Shown: positions 44,394-54,030, counted from the stretch's first letter. The stretch: DNA of 64,000 bases from CAIKBL01 sp050247235 (GCA_050247235.1 JBFWUN010000022.1:5090-69089), one strand, 5' to 3'. The notes: generated from the sequence alone by a model not told the origin. Numbers and translations: made by a program.

Positions 44394-46839
44394 GTCCGCG
44401 GTTGCCCGGATGCCGGGCGGCGCGCTGCGCTACGGGGCGCTCGCGGTGGCCGTGGTGGTGCTCCTGGTCATTGGTCAGCGTCTCCACCAGCACTGGCGCG
44501 CACGCACGCTCGCCGAGACGGAACGGGCAGCCGACACCCAGGCCGCGACACTCGCGACGAAGGCCGCCGCGGCGCTCACGCCGTACGCCAAGGGACTGGT
44601 CGGGATCGCGCAGGACCCGCGCGTCATCGCGGCGCTGTCCAGCCCGAGTCCCGACGCGCGGGACGCCCTGGGCACCGAGCTCCAATCCCGCTTCCCCGGC
44701 GCGCTGCGCCTGCGGCTGCTGCCGCGCGGGACGGCGCAGACCGACCCGAACTCGTCGCCGCCGCTGACCTACGCGTCGCTCGACCTGGTACTGAAGGCAG
44801 AGCAGAGCCCGCGTGCACCCGGGGCCGAACTCCATCTGGCGGGCACGCCGAACGCGCACGTGGCACTCGTCCAGCGCGCACCTCCCCAGGGGGAGGCGCT
44901 CGGCGTGCTGCACCTCGCGCTGCCGGTCGACGCGCTGCGCAATGCACTCGTCGCCGTACTCGCGACGGCACCCGCCGCACAGGCCGAGGTGCGCCAGCAG
45001 GTCCCCGGAGCGGCGCCCCTGGTGATCGCGCAGACCGGTCCGGCCGTCAACGGCGATGCCGAGGTGCTGACCAAGCCGATCCCCGGCACCGGCTGGGTGC
45101 TCGCGCTGCGTACGTCGGTGCCGCGCACCGCCGAAGAGGGGATCCCGGGGGGTGCCTGGCTCGGACTCGCCGTCGGGGTGCTGGGCGTCGGCTTCCTGGC
45201 CTGGCGAAGGCGCGGGGGCACGGGGGCCCCCGACGAGGCTTCGACCGTGTTCCAGGGCGCAATCCAGGCGATCCTGTCCGGCGAGCACCCCGGCCTTGCG
45301 CATCTCCTGCCCGGCGCGGCCGTGACGGCGTCCGCGACACCACCGGCATCACGCGAAACCGTCGCCCCGGTCCCGGCGGCGCCAGTGGACGAAGCCTCGA
45401 CGACAATCGTCGCGCGTGCGCCGGTGACCGCCGCGCCGCCGACGGCGCCAGCCGAAACCGCCCCGATCGCGGCGTCGATCTTTCGCAGCTACGACATCCG
45501 CGGCATCGTCGGTGAGACGCTCACACCCGAAGCCGTGTATCAGATCGGACGTGCGTTCGGCGCCGAGGCCGCCGACCGCGAGCAGCGCACCGTGGTCGTC
45601 GCGCGGGACGGTCGCGCATCGAGCGCGGCGCTGCGCGATGCGCTCGTGCAGGGCCTGCGTGATGCCGGCCGCGACGTGCTCGACATCGGCCTGACGCCGA
45701 CGCCGGTCCTGTACTTCGCGACGCACTATCTCGACACCCGCACCGGCGTGATGGTCACCGGCAGCCACAACCCGCCCGAGTACAACGGACTCAAGATGGT
45801 GCTCAGCGGCGAGACATTGTCCGGCGACGCGATCCAGGCCATCCGAGCGCGTATCGAATCGCAGTCTTTCTCGAGCGGCACCGGGTCCCTGCAGGAGATC
45901 GAGATCATTCCGGACTACATCCGGCGCATCAGCGAGGACATCCCGGTGTCGCTGGGCGATGCGCTCAAGGTGGTCGTCGACTGCGGCAACGCCGTGCCCG
46001 GCATCGTGGCGCCGCACATCCTGCGGGCCATCGGACACGACGTGATCGAGCTGCACTGCGAGGTGGACAGCAGCTTCCCCAATCACCACCCGGATCCCAG
46101 CCAGCCCGAGAACCTTGCGGACCTGATCGCCGTCGTCCGTCACGAGGAGGCCGACCTCGGCCTCGCGTTCGATGGTGACGGTGATCGTCTCGGCGTCGTG
46201 GATCGTCACGGCAACATCCTGTGGCCCGATCGGCAGCTCATGCTCTTCGCGCGCGACGTCCTGGGCCGCAATCCCGGCGCGAAGATCATCTACGACGTGA
46301 AGTGCTCGCGCCTGCTCGCGAACGTGATCACCGAGGCTGGCGGCGAGCCCGTGCTCAGCAAGTCCGGGCATTCGCTGATCAAGCAGAAAATGCAGGAAAC
46401 CGGCGCGCTGCTCGCCGGCGAACTCAGCGGGCACATCTTCTTCAAGGAGCGCTGGTACGGGTTCGACGACGCCCTCTACTCGGCTGCCCGCCTGCTCGAG
46501 ATCCTGGTCAACGCGAACCGGCCGCCCGAGGAAGTCTTCGCGTCGCTTCCGCAGGGGGTGTCGACCCCCGAGCTGAGGCTCGACATGCCGGAGACGCGCC
46601 ACGCTGAGTTCATGGAAGCACTGCGCGCGGCCATCGATTTCCCGGACGGCGAGATTACCGATCTCGACGGCATCCGGGTCGACTTCGCGCACGGCTGGGG
46701 CCTGGTGCGGCCGTCCAACACGACGCCGTGCCTCGTGCTTCGTTTCGAGGGAGACGACGAGTCTGCCCTGCACGACATCGAGGAGCGGTTCCGCGCGGTT
46801 CTGACGCGCGTCGACCCCGACCTGACCCTTCCTTTCTGA
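44368..46839 (+). CDS. algC: Phosphomannomutase/phosphoglucomutase with membrane-anchored N-terminal extension
   Basis: 823 residues from GTG 44368. The C-terminal 455 or so residues (from about 368, IFRSYDIRGIVGETL) are a full AlgC-type mutase: phosphoserine loop VTGSHNPPEYNG (Ser466), metal loop AFDGDGDRLG, sugar loop GELSGHIFF and phosphate-binding RPSNTTP. It interconverts mannose-1/6- and glucose-1/6-phosphates for exopolysaccharide, LPS and alginate-like pathways. The first 370 residues hold two membrane helices (about 19-38 and 262-281) around a probable periplasmic domain, then an Ala/Pro/Thr-rich linker. Similar long AlgC forms are annotated in other gammaproteobacteria. Overlaps coaBC by 26 bp; argB follows 9 bp later. 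Confidence 0.94.
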   Translation: MPAALSKVKSAVARMPGGALRYGALAVAVVVLLVIGQRLHQHWRARTLAETERAADTQAATLATKAAAALTPYAKGLVGIAQDPRVIAALSSPSPDARDALGTELQSRFPGALRLRLLPRGTAQTDPNSSPPLTYASLDLVLKAEQSPRAPGAELHLAGTPNAHVALVQRAPPQGEALGVLHLALPVDALRNALVAVLATAPAAQAEVRQQVPGAAPLVIAQTGPAVNGDAEVLTKPIPGTGWVLALRTSVPRTAEEGIPGGAWLGLAVGVLGVGFLAWRRRGGTGAPDEASTVFQGAIQAILSGEHPGLAHLLPGAAVTASATPPASRETVAPVPAAPVDEASTTIVARAPVTAAPPTAPAETAPIAASIFRSYDIRGIVGETLTPEAVYQIGRAFGAEAADREQRTVVVARDGRASSAALRDALVQGLRDAGRDVLDIGLTPTPVLYFATHYLDTRTGVMVTGSHNPPEYNGLKMVLSGETLSGDAIQAIRARIESQSFSSGTGSLQEIEIIPDYIRRISEDIPVSLGDALKVVVDCGNAVPGIVAPHILRAIGHDVIELHCEVDSSFPNHHPDPSQPENLADLIAVVRHEEADLGLAFDGDGDRLGVVDRHGNILWPDRQLMLFARDVLGRNPGAKIIYDVKCSRLLANVITEAGGEPVLSKSGHSLIKQKMQETGALLAGELSGHIFFKERWYGFDDALYSAARLLEILVNANRPPEEVFASLPQGVSTPELRLDMPETRHAEFMEALRAAIDFPDGEITDLDGIRVDFAHGWGLVRPSNTTPCLVLRFEGDDESALHDIEERFRAVLTRVDPDLTLPF

Positions 46840-46848
46840 GGACTGACC

Positions 46849-47745
46849 ATGGCACTCGATTCCTCGCAGGCGCTGAATATTGCGCATGTGCTGACCGAGG
46901 CGTTGCCCTACATCCAGCGCTACCAGGGCAAGTGCATCGTGATCAAGTACGGCGGCAACGCGATGGTGGACGAGCGCCTCAAGCGTGGGTTCGCGCGCGA
47001 CATGGTGCTGATGAAGCTCGTCGGCATCCACCCGATCGTCGTGCATGGCGGCGGCCCCCAGATCGGCTCGCTGCTGGACCGGCTCGGCAAGGAAAGCCGC
47101 TTTGTCGAAGGCATGCGGATCACGGATGCCGAGACGATGGATGTCGTGGAAATGGTGCTCGGCGGCCTCGTCAACAAGGAAATCGTCAATCTCATCAATT
47201 CGCACGGCGGCCGCGCGATCGGCCTGACCGGCAAGGACGGTCCGCTGATCCGCGCGCACAAGCTCACGCTCACGCGCCGCCGCGAGTCCCTCGAGGCACC
47301 CGAAATCATCGACCTCGGACACGTCGGCGAAGTCACGTCGATCGATCGCTCGGTGATCGATTACCTCACGCGCGGCGAGTTCATCCCCGTGATCGCCCCG
47401 ATCGGCGTCGGCGACGACGGCGCGTCATACAACATCAACGCGGATCTCGTGGCCGGCAAGGTTGCGGAGGTGATGCAGGCCGAGAAGCTCATCATGCTCA
47501 CCAACATCACGGGCCTGCTGGACAGGGAAGGGCGGCTGCTGACTGGACTGGACACCGCCGAGGTGGACCGCCTGATGGCGGACGGCACCATCAGCGGGGG
47601 CATGCTGCCGAAGATGGATTCGATCATCGATGCGGTACGCGCAGGCGTGAAGCGCGCGCATATCATCGACGGCCGCGTCGAGCACGCGGTGCTGCTCGAA
47701 CTGTTCACGGACTCGGGGATCGGCACCCTGATCGAACGGAGATGA
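46849..47745 (+). CDS. argB: Acetylglutamate kinase
   Basis: 298 residues. Phosphorylates N-acetylglutamate, second step of arginine synthesis. Motifs: IVIKYGGNAMVDE, VVHGGGPQIGSLLDRLG, RITDAETMDVVEMVLGG, GLTGKDG, YNINADLVAGKVA and GGMLPKMDS. The N-terminal helix (SSQALNIAHVLTEALPYIQRYQG) is the type seen in arginine-inhibited hexameric enzymes, so feedback by arginine is likely. It lies between algC and slmA in the usual gammaproteobacterial cluster. Confidence 0.97.
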   Translation: MALDSSQALNIAHVLTEALPYIQRYQGKCIVIKYGGNAMVDERLKRGFARDMVLMKLVGIHPIVVHGGGPQIGSLLDRLGKESRFVEGMRITDAETMDVVEMVLGGLVNKEIVNLINSHGGRAIGLTGKDGPLIRAHKLTLTRRRESLEAPEIIDLGHVGEVTSIDRSVIDYLTRGEFIPVIAPIGVGDDGASYNINADLVAGKVAEVMQAEKLIMLTNITGLLDREGRLLTGLDTAEVDRLMADGTISGGMLPKMDSIIDAVRAGVKRAHIIDGRVEHAVLLELFTDSGIGTLIERR

Positions 47746-47755
47746 GGCGCGCGCG

Positions 47756-48340
47756 GTGAGACAGGGTCGCCGCCAGCAGATCCTCGAAGTCCTCGCGCAC
47801 GAACTCGAGACCCGGCCGGGCGCAAAACTCACCACCGCGGGGCTCGCCGCCGCCGTGGGCGTGTCCGAATCCGCGCTCTATCGGCACTTCCCGAGCAAGG
47901 CGAAGATGTTCGATGCGCTGATCGAGTTCGCCGAGGAATCCGTGTTCGGACTCGTGACGCGCATCCTGCAGGACGAGCAGGACGCCGCCGAACGCTGTGC
48001 GCGGATCGGGGCCGTGGTGCTCGGCTTCGCGGAGAAGAACCCGGGCATCGCGCGGATCCTCATCGGTGACATCCTGCTTGGCGAGCACGAGCGCCTGCGT
48101 GCCCGCGTGCTGCAGTTCTTCGAACGGCTCGAGATGCAGGTTCGCCAGGTGCTGCGCGACGCGACGCTCACTCCCGGGCCGCAACCCGACCGGGCGCGGA
48201 TCACGGAGGCCGCGAACCTGCTGTGCGCGGTGCTGATCGGGCGTATCGCCCAGTTCGTCCGTGGCGGGTTCCGCCAGCCGCCGACCGCGTTCTGGAACGA
48301 TCAGTGGCCGATGCTGGCGCGCGCCGTGTTCGCCGCCTGA
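47756..48340 (+). CDS. slmA: Nucleoid occlusion factor SlmA (TetR family)
   Basis: 194 residues from GTG 47756, 10 bp after argB. TetR-type helix-turn-helix: KLTTAGLAAAVGVSESALYRHFPSKAKMFDALIEF. The rest (GIARILIGDILLGEHERLR, LCAVLIGRIAQFVRGGF, WNDQWPML) fits SlmA, which binds chromosomal sites and blocks FtsZ ring assembly over the nucleoid. Position after argB or dut is typical. Confidence 0.93.
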   Translation: MRQGRRQQILEVLAHELETRPGAKLTTAGLAAAVGVSESALYRHFPSKAKMFDALIEFAEESVFGLVTRILQDEQDAAERCARIGAVVLGFAEKNPGIARILIGDILLGEHERLRARVLQFFERLEMQVRQVLRDATLTPGPQPDRARITEAANLLCAVLIGRIAQFVRGGFRQPPTAFWNDQWPMLARAVFAA

Positions 48341-48348
48341 CGCACGCC

Positions 48349-48999
48349 TCAGCGCTGCGCGCTGCGCAGCTCGCGAAACCGCTCGATGTCCGTGTCGAAC
48401 TTGGACTTGATCGCCGTCTGTTCCTGCTGCTTGGTGGTGATGAACTCGCGGTTCTCCGCGATCTGCTGGCGCACGCTGTCGATGTTCTTCGTGAGGTCCG
48501 CCGGGACTTCCTTGCCGCGGCGCTCGAAATCCGCGGCGCGGGAGATCATGTCATCCAGCGATTTCTGCAGCTTGGAGATGTGGCCCTCGGTCAGCCTGAT
48601 CTGCGAATCGAGGTTCGCGATCTGACCGTCGCGCGCGAGCACCATGTCCTCCTCGGTCGAAAAGGTGTCCAGCAGAACCTTGTCGGCCGCCGCCTGGCGC
48701 TTGGCGAGCGCGTCCGCCTCGGCCTGCCGGCGCGCCGCGATCTTGCGTTCGGCCCGTTCCCGGGCCACTTCCTCGCGGGTTTTCGCGCGGCCCTGCTTGC
48801 CGATGGTCAGGCCGGACTCGCTCTTGACCTCGTGGCCCTGCTGCGCGTACTCGGGGGGGACGGCGTTGCCGCACTCGCGCACTCCGTCGCGATTGGTCCA
48901 GCACTTGATCCCGCCCTGCACGGGCAGCGCCAGTGCCGTCATCAGCATCAGGACCACCCGTCGACCGTTCACTGACTCCCGCCGTTCTCTCGCGCCCAT
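48349..48999 (-). CDS. DUF4124-like secreted coiled-coil protein
   Basis: 216 residues from ATG 48999 (GTG 48972 is an alternative giving a more compact signal peptide). A signal peptide (VVLMLMTALALPVQGG) is followed by a short DUF4124-like motif, IKCWTNRDGVRECGNAVPPEY, then a long charged helix of about 150 residues (REEVARERAERKIAARRQAEADAL, ... SDLTKNIDSVRQQIAENREFI-type heptads). Likely periplasmic; function unknown. It is convergent with slmA (8 bp apart) and downstream of pyrE on the same strand. Confidence 0.78.
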   Translation of the reverse strand: MGARERRESVNGRRVVLMLMTALALPVQGGIKCWTNRDGVRECGNAVPPEYAQQGHEVKSESGLTIGKQGRAKTREEVARERAERKIAARRQAEADALAKRQAAADKVLLDTFSTEEDMVLARDGQIANLDSQIRLTEGHISKLQKSLDDMISRAADFERRGKEVPADLTKNIDSVRQQIAENREFITTKQQEQTAIKSKFDTDIERFRELRSAQR

Positions 49000-49090
49000 G
49001 TTCCCGAACCCGTCTGTAGTGGTCTCCAAGCGATGCCGGGGAATGCCCGACAGTATAGCCATCGACTTGCCCCCCGGCCCGAAGTTCGCC

Positions 49091-49741
49091 TCAGGGACCG
49101 GGACTGGCGCCGAAGCGTGATCGGTAATCGTTTATTTCGGTGATTTCTTGAGTCCGATCCTGCAACCGGAGGTATTCGACGATGTCGTCCAGGCACACGA
49201 TGCTGACGACCGGGATGCCATGGCGCGCCTGGACTTCCTGGGCCGCGGACAGCGCACCCTGCCCGCGCTCCTGCCGATCCAGCGAGATGACGACCCCGCA
49301 CGGGGTAGCCCCGGCGGCGGTGATGATCGCGACCGACTCGTTGACCGAGGTGCCGGCCGAGATCACGTCGTCCACGATCACCACGCGGCCGCGCAGCGCG
49401 GCCCCCAGGGTCAGCCCACCTTCCCCGTGGTCCTTGGCCTCTTTGCGGTTGAAGCAGAACGGGACGTCGCGATCGTGGTGCTCGGCGAGCGCGATGGACA
49501 CCGCGGCGCCGAGCGGAATGCCCTTGTACGCCGGCCCGTAGACCATGTCGAACGCCGGCGCTTTCTCGACCAGTGCCGCTGCGTAGTATTCGCCCAGCCG
49601 GGCGAGCGCGCGCCCGCTGTCGAACACGCCGGTATTGAAGAAATACGGGCTCTGGCGCCCCGACTTCAGCGTGAAGCTGCCGAATCTGAGCGCGTTCTGG
49701 CGCAGCGCGAACTCGATGAAGGCATGCTGGTAGGGTTGCAT
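49091..49741 (-). CDS. pyrE: Orotate phosphoribosyltransferase
   Basis: 216 residues (E. coli 213). Joins orotate to PRPP to give OMP in pyrimidine synthesis. Motifs: FGSFTLKSGRQSPYFFN at the N-terminus, MVYGPAYKGIPLG, FNRKEAKDHGEGG and the PRPP-binding VVIVDDVISAGTSV. The ATG at 49741 matches the family start; longer readings add non-conserved residues. Confidence 0.97.
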   Translation of the reverse strand: MQPYQHAFIEFALRQNALRFGSFTLKSGRQSPYFFNTGVFDSGRALARLGEYYAAALVEKAPAFDMVYGPAYKGIPLGAAVSIALAEHHDRDVPFCFNRKEAKDHGEGGLTLGAALRGRVVIVDDVISAGTSVNESVAIITAAGATPCGVVISLDRQERGQGALSAAQEVQARHGIPVVSIVCLDDIVEYLRLQDRTQEITEINDYRSRFGASPGP

Positions 49742-49911
49742 CAGGATCTCCAGGCCGGCATCACGGCGTCGCACGGCGCGCCGATTCTACGCCGGCCGGC
49801 ACCCCGAGCGCTGCCGCTGCGGCCATCGTGTCGCGCAGCCGCGCGCATGGATTGTGAATTTCTGTGAGACGACGCGCCGGGGGCCGGCGCGGGCGAGTCG
49901 GCACGCGCCAT

Positions 49912-50511
49912 TCAGCGCCGTCGGCACCGGTACAGCGCGACCTCGCCCAGCAGGTTCGGAAGCCAGCGCATGCCGAGCGTCGCGCGGTGACGCGTGTCGA
50001 GGGTGCGACGATCGAGCACTGCGATGCCCTCGCTGATGCACAGCGACTCGAAATCCCGGATCGTGCACATGTGGATGTTCGGCGTGTTGTACCAGGTGTG
50101 CGGCAGGTGCTCGGTGACCGGCATGCGGCCGAGCGCGATCTGCAGCCGGCAGCGCCAGTGACCGAAGTTCGGGATCGTCACGACGCCCTCGCGGCCCACG
50201 CGGAGCATCTCGCGGAGCACGCGGTGCGGATAACGCATTGCCTGCAGCGTTTCGGTCATGATCACATGATCGAACGAAGCGTCCCCGAAATCGGAGAGCC
50301 CGCCGTCGAGATCGGACTGGATGACGTTCACGCCGGCATCCAGGCACCGGATGATGTTGTCGGGATCGATCTCGATGCCGTATCCGGTCACTCCGCGCTC
50401 ACGCTGCAGATGCGACAGCAGCGCGCCGTCACCGCAGCCGAGATCGAGCACGCGACTGCCAGGGCGAATCCACTCGGCGATCGCGAGCTGATCGTCGCGC
50501 AGGCCGTTCAC
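49912..50511 (-). CDS. metW: Methionine biosynthesis protein MetW
   Basis: 199 residues from GTG 50511, overlapping the metX stop as GTGA. SAM-methyltransferase fold: VLDLGCGDGALLSHL (motif I), YGIEID, VIQSDLDGGL, FDHVIMTETLQAMRYP. MetW partners MetX in homoserine acylation in proteobacteria. It is the last gene of the yggS-proC-yggT-metX-metW run. Confidence 0.95.
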   Translation of the reverse strand: MNGLRDDQLAIAEWIRPGSRVLDLGCGDGALLSHLQRERGVTGYGIEIDPDNIIRCLDAGVNVIQSDLDGGLSDFGDASFDHVIMTETLQAMRYPHRVLREMLRVGREGVVTIPNFGHWRCRLQIALGRMPVTEHLPHTWYNTPNIHMCTIRDFESLCISEGIAVLDRRTLDTRHRATLGMRWLPNLLGEVALYRCRRR

Positions 50512-51656
50512 GCCGCGTGCTCCGTCACGATCCGTCGGAAGTAGCTGCGCAGCGCGGCGTGGTACTGCGGGATGTCCAGCAGGAACGAATCGTGGCCCAG
50601 TTCCGATTCGATCTCGACGTAGCTGACGTCGTGGTTCGCCTCGAGCAGCGCGCGCACGATCTCGCGCGAACGCGCCGGCGAGAAGCGCCAGTCGCTCGAG
50701 AACGACGCCACGAAGAACTCCGCGCTGGTGCGGGCGAGCGCGGTTTTCAGGCTGTCGTCGAAACGCGCCGCCGGGTCGAAGTAATCGAGCGACTTCGTCA
50801 TCAGCAGGTAGGTGTTCGCGTCGAACCGCTTGACGAAGGACTCACCCTGGTAGCGCAGGTAGCTCTCGATCTGGAACTCGATGTCGAAGCCGTAGTTGAG
50901 CTTGCCGTCGCGCAGTTCACGGCCGAACTTCGCCATCAGCACGTCGTCGGAAAGGTACGTGATGTGGCCCAGCATGCGCGCCAGCATCAGTCCGCGCGCG
51001 GGCACCACGCCGTGGTCGTAGTAGCGGCCGGCGTGGAAGTCCGCGTCCGAGCGGATCGCGTGCCGGGCCACCTCGTTGAACGCGATGTTCTGGGTCGACA
51101 GCCGGGCCGCCGCCGCGATCACCACGGCATGGCGCAGCCGCGTCGGGTAGTCCACGGCCCACTGCAGCGCCTGCATGCCACCGAGGCTCCCGCCCATCAC
51201 CGCCGCCCACGCCTGGATCCCGAGGTGATCCGCGAGCCGCGCCTGGCTCTCCACCCAGTCGCGCACCGTCACCAGCGGAAAGTCCGGTCCGAACGGCTCC
51301 GCGGTGACCGGGTTGATGCTGAGCGGACCGGTGGATCCGGCGCAGCCGCCGAGGTTGTTCACGCACACCACGAAGAACCGGCGGGTGTCCACCGGCTTGC
51401 CGGGCCCGATGCAATTGTCCCACCAGCCGGGCTTGCGCGACTCGCCCGCGTGGTAGCCTGCCGCGTGATGGTCGCCCGACAGTGCGTGGCAGATCAGCAC
51501 CGCGTTGTCGCGCGCGGCGTTGAGTTCACCATAGGTCTCGAAGACGAGCTCGTAGTCGTCGAGCACGGCACCGGAATCCAGCCTGAGCGGCGTCGTGAAG
51601 CGCGCGCGCTGGGGCGTGACCAGTCCGACGGAATCGATCGGGTACGACACGGACAT
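50508..51656 (-). CDS. metX: Homoserine O-acyltransferase MetX
   Basis: 382 residues, alpha/beta hydrolase fold. Nucleophile Ser157 in VMGGSLGGMQAL; acid in SSDWRF; His in ELGHDSFLLD. Also VLICHALSGDHHAAG and NNLGGCAGSTGP. First committed step of methionine synthesis. Whether it uses succinyl-CoA or acetyl-CoA cannot be told safely: gammaproteobacterial MetX enzymes paired with MetW have often proved to be succinyltransferases. It lies 12 bp after yggT and is coupled to metW. Confidence 0.95.
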   Translation of the reverse strand: MSVSYPIDSVGLVTPQRARFTTPLRLDSGAVLDDYELVFETYGELNAARDNAVLICHALSGDHHAAGYHAGESRKPGWWDNCIGPGKPVDTRRFFVVCVNNLGGCAGSTGPLSINPVTAEPFGPDFPLVTVRDWVESQARLADHLGIQAWAAVMGGSLGGMQALQWAVDYPTRLRHAVVIAAAARLSTQNIAFNEVARHAIRSDADFHAGRYYDHGVVPARGLMLARMLGHITYLSDDVLMAKFGRELRDGKLNYGFDIEFQIESYLRYQGESFVKRFDANTYLLMTKSLDYFDPAARFDDSLKTALARTSAEFFVASFSSDWRFSPARSREIVRALLEANHDVSYVEIESELGHDSFLLDIPQYHAALRSYFRRIVTEHAA

Positions 51657-51668
51657 GCGCTCAGGCCT

Positions 51669-52244
51669 TCAGAACGGGCGCGCGAGTCCGCCGAGCGGCG
51701 CCACCACGAGCATCAGCACCAGCTGCAGCAGCACGATGGCCACCAGGGGCGAGAGATCCAGCCCGCCGAGGTTCGGCAGTATCCGCCGGATGGGCCGCAG
51801 CAGCGGTTCGGTCACTGATCCGATCAGGCCGAGCACCGGGTTGTAGCTGCCCGGCGCCACCCAGCTCGCGACCGCCTGGATGATGATCGCGAACATGTAC
51901 AGGTAGACGAACTTGGACAGCAGTTCGCCGACCGTGGCGACCAGCAACGCGGGCAATCCGAGCCGCAGGCCAAGCATCGCGCCGACAATCCAGACGTTCA
52001 CGATCTGCAGCACGACCATCAGCAGAACGCTCGCGCTGTCGATCTTGCCGACAGCAGGAATGTAACGACGCAGCGGACGCAGGACCGGGTTGGTCAGCCG
52101 GACGATCGCCTGGCTGAGCGGGTTGTAGAAGTCCGCCCGGGTCAGCTGCAGCAGCAGGCGCAGCATCACGGCCCCGATGTACAGCCCGAACAGCGTGTTG
52201 ACGAGGAACACCCCGGCATTCGACACGTATCCTCCGCCCATCAT
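51669..52244 (-). CDS. yggT: YggT-family membrane protein
   Basis: 191 residues with about four to five hydrophobic helices in two related halves, each with the YGGT signature: NPLSQAIVRLTNPVLRPLRRYIP (first) and NPVLGLIGSVTEPLLRPIRRILP (second). Function is poorly known; linked to cell-division or osmotic traits in some bacteria. ATG 52244 overlaps the proC stop as ATGA. Confidence 0.95.
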   Translation of the reverse strand: MMGGGYVSNAGVFLVNTLFGLYIGAVMLRLLLQLTRADFYNPLSQAIVRLTNPVLRPLRRYIPAVGKIDSASVLLMVVLQIVNVWIVGAMLGLRLGLPALLVATVGELLSKFVYLYMFAIIIQAVASWVAPGSYNPVLGLIGSVTEPLLRPIRRILPNLGGLDLSPLVAIVLLQLVLMLVVAPLGGLARPF

Positions 52245-53065
52245 GCGCCCCCGAATTCCGCGCTGAGTTCCGCCGCCCGCGTCGCCGCGGCCGCGAGTGC
52301 CGCGTGAACCAGGGGCTCGAACCCGCCCGCCGCGAAGACCGCGAGCGCGCGCTCGGTCGTACCCCCGGGGGACGTGACCTGCGCGCGCAACATGCCGGGG
52401 TCCGCCGGGGAGGTCCGGGCGAGTTCGGCGGCGCCCGCCGCGGTCTCGATCGCCAGACGTCGCGCCACGTCGGCCGGCAGGCCGAGCGCAACCCCGGCGC
52501 GTTCGAGGGATTCCAGGAACAGGAAGAAATAGGCCGGTCCGCTGCCCGACAGGGCCGTCACCGCATCGAGGAGCGCCTCCTCGGCCACCCACTCGACGCA
52601 CCCGACCGCCGCGAGCAGCCGCTCCGCCAGCGCCCGCATCCCGTCCGGTGTCTCTGGTGTCGCGAACAGGCCCGTCGCGCCGCGGCCGACCAGCGCGGGC
52701 GTGTTCGGCATCGCGCGGACCAGCGGCAGCGGGGCGCCGATCCAGCGCGCGAGCGACGCCGTGGTGATGCCCGCCGCGATGGACACGACGAGTGGCCTTC
52801 GGCGGGCGAACGGCTCCGCCAGTGCGCGCACCACGTCTTTCATCTGCTGCGGCTTGACCGCGAGCAGGACGACGTCGGCGCCGTCCACCGCGGCATCATT
52901 CCGCGCCGTGACTTCCACGCCGAAATCGGCGGCGAGCGCCGCGCGCGCGGCGGCGAGCGGCTCGGCGACGACGATCGCCGCCGGGGCATGACCGCGCCGG
53001 CACAGTCCGCCGAGGATCGCGCGGCCCATGTTGCCGCCCCCGATGCAGGCGATCCGTTCGTTCAT
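52241..53065 (-). CDS. proC: Pyrroline-5-carboxylate reductase
   Basis: 274 residues. NAD(P)-binding IACIGGGNMGRAILGGL, LLAVKPQQM, RAMPNTPALVGRGATGL, and the C-terminal ALSGSGPAYFFLFLESL with RAQVTSPGGTTERAL. Last step of proline synthesis. Sits between yggS (30 bp upstream) and yggT, the common gammaproteobacterial order. Confidence 0.97.
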   Translation of the reverse strand: MNERIACIGGGNMGRAILGGLCRRGHAPAAIVVAEPLAAARAALAADFGVEVTARNDAAVDGADVVLLAVKPQQMKDVVRALAEPFARRRPLVVSIAAGITTASLARWIGAPLPLVRAMPNTPALVGRGATGLFATPETPDGMRALAERLLAAVGCVEWVAEEALLDAVTALSGSGPAYFFLFLESLERAGVALGLPADVARRLAIETAAGAAELARTSPADPGMLRAQVTSPGGTTERALAVFAAGGFEPLVHAALAAAATRAAELSAEFGGA

Positions 53066-53095
53066 ACCGTCGTCCCCCCTTGAAGGTCGGCGAGT

Positions 53096-53788
53096 TTACA
53101 CCAGCGCGTCGCGCGGCAGGCGCGGCCCGAAAACCGCGGTGCCGATGCGGACGATCGTCGCCCCCTCGGCGATCGCGACCTCGAAATCCGCCGACGTGCC
53201 CATCGACAACGTGTCGAGTCCGGTGCCGCAGGCCGCGAGGAGTTCCCGCAGGTGCCGGAACGCTGCGCGGTGTCGTGCCGGGTCCGCGTGCGGGGCAGGC
53301 ATGCCCATCAGTCCGCGCAGCCGCAGGCGGGGCAGGTCCGCGAGTGCAGTGACGAGCTGCGGCACCTCGCCCGGGGCGACTCCGCCCTTGGTGGGTTCCG
53401 CGTCCAGGTTGACCTCGATGCAGCACTGCAGGGGCGGCAGGTGCGCGGGCCGCTGGTCGTTCAGGCGTTCGGCGATTGCCAGCCGGTCGAGTCCGTGGCA
53501 CCAGTCGAAGCGGGCGGCGACGTCACGGGTCTTGTTGCGCTGGAGCCTGCCGATGAAATGCCAGCTCAAGTCGAGCCCCTCGAGTGCCGCAATTTTCGGC
53601 AGAGCTTCCTGGACATAGTTCTCGCCGAAGGCCCGCTGACCCTGCGCGGCGAGCGTGCGGATGGCGTCGAGCGACTGCCCCTTGCTGACCGCGAGCAACG
53701 CGACCCCGGCGGGATCGCGCCCGGCGGCCTGCGCCGCGGCAGCGATGCGGTGGCGGATCTCCACCCACGGTGAGGTGCTGGTCGGCAT
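53096..53788 (-). CDS. yggS: YggS-family pyridoxal phosphate homeostasis protein
   Basis: 230 residues. PLP-binding barrel: LLAVSKGQSLDAIRTL with the PLP Lys, FGENYVQEALPKI, WHFIGRLQRNK, VNLDAEPTKGG and the phosphate-binding LSMGTSADFEVAI (the usual second Met is Thr here), GTAVFGPR. No enzyme activity is known; it buffers PLP. It is divergent from pilT, with 242 bp between starts. Confidence 0.95.
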   Translation of the reverse strand: MPTSTSPWVEIRHRIAAAAQAAGRDPAGVALLAVSKGQSLDAIRTLAAQGQRAFGENYVQEALPKIAALEGLDLSWHFIGRLQRNKTRDVAARFDWCHGLDRLAIAERLNDQRPAHLPPLQCCIEVNLDAEPTKGGVAPGEVPQLVTALADLPRLRLRGLMGMPAPHADPARHRAAFRHLRELLAACGTGLDTLSMGTSADFEVAIAEGATIVRIGTAVFGPRLPRDALV

Positions 53789-54030
53789 GCGGTCGTCTCC
53801 AGGCTGGACGCGGTCCGGCCGGGCGCTGCGTCGCGGTGTCCGGTACGCCGCGTGATGCGGCCAGGCATGGGACGGGAAGCGCGCGGGCGCCGGTGCGGCG
53901 GTGTGCCATCAGTGGCAAATTTCCGCCCAGCTAATTAGAGTCATCGAAAAGGAATCAAGTAGGAACTGCAACGCCCTGCATTCTAAAGAATCGCGGCAGG
54001 GCTGGCGAAGGTTCCGGAAAGGGTGGCGAG

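Noticed and set aside
53905..53935. Sigma-54 promoter before pilT (TGGCAAATTTCCGC)
   Set aside because: The GG and GC dinucleotides are 9 bp apart instead of 10 and the TTGC part is missing.
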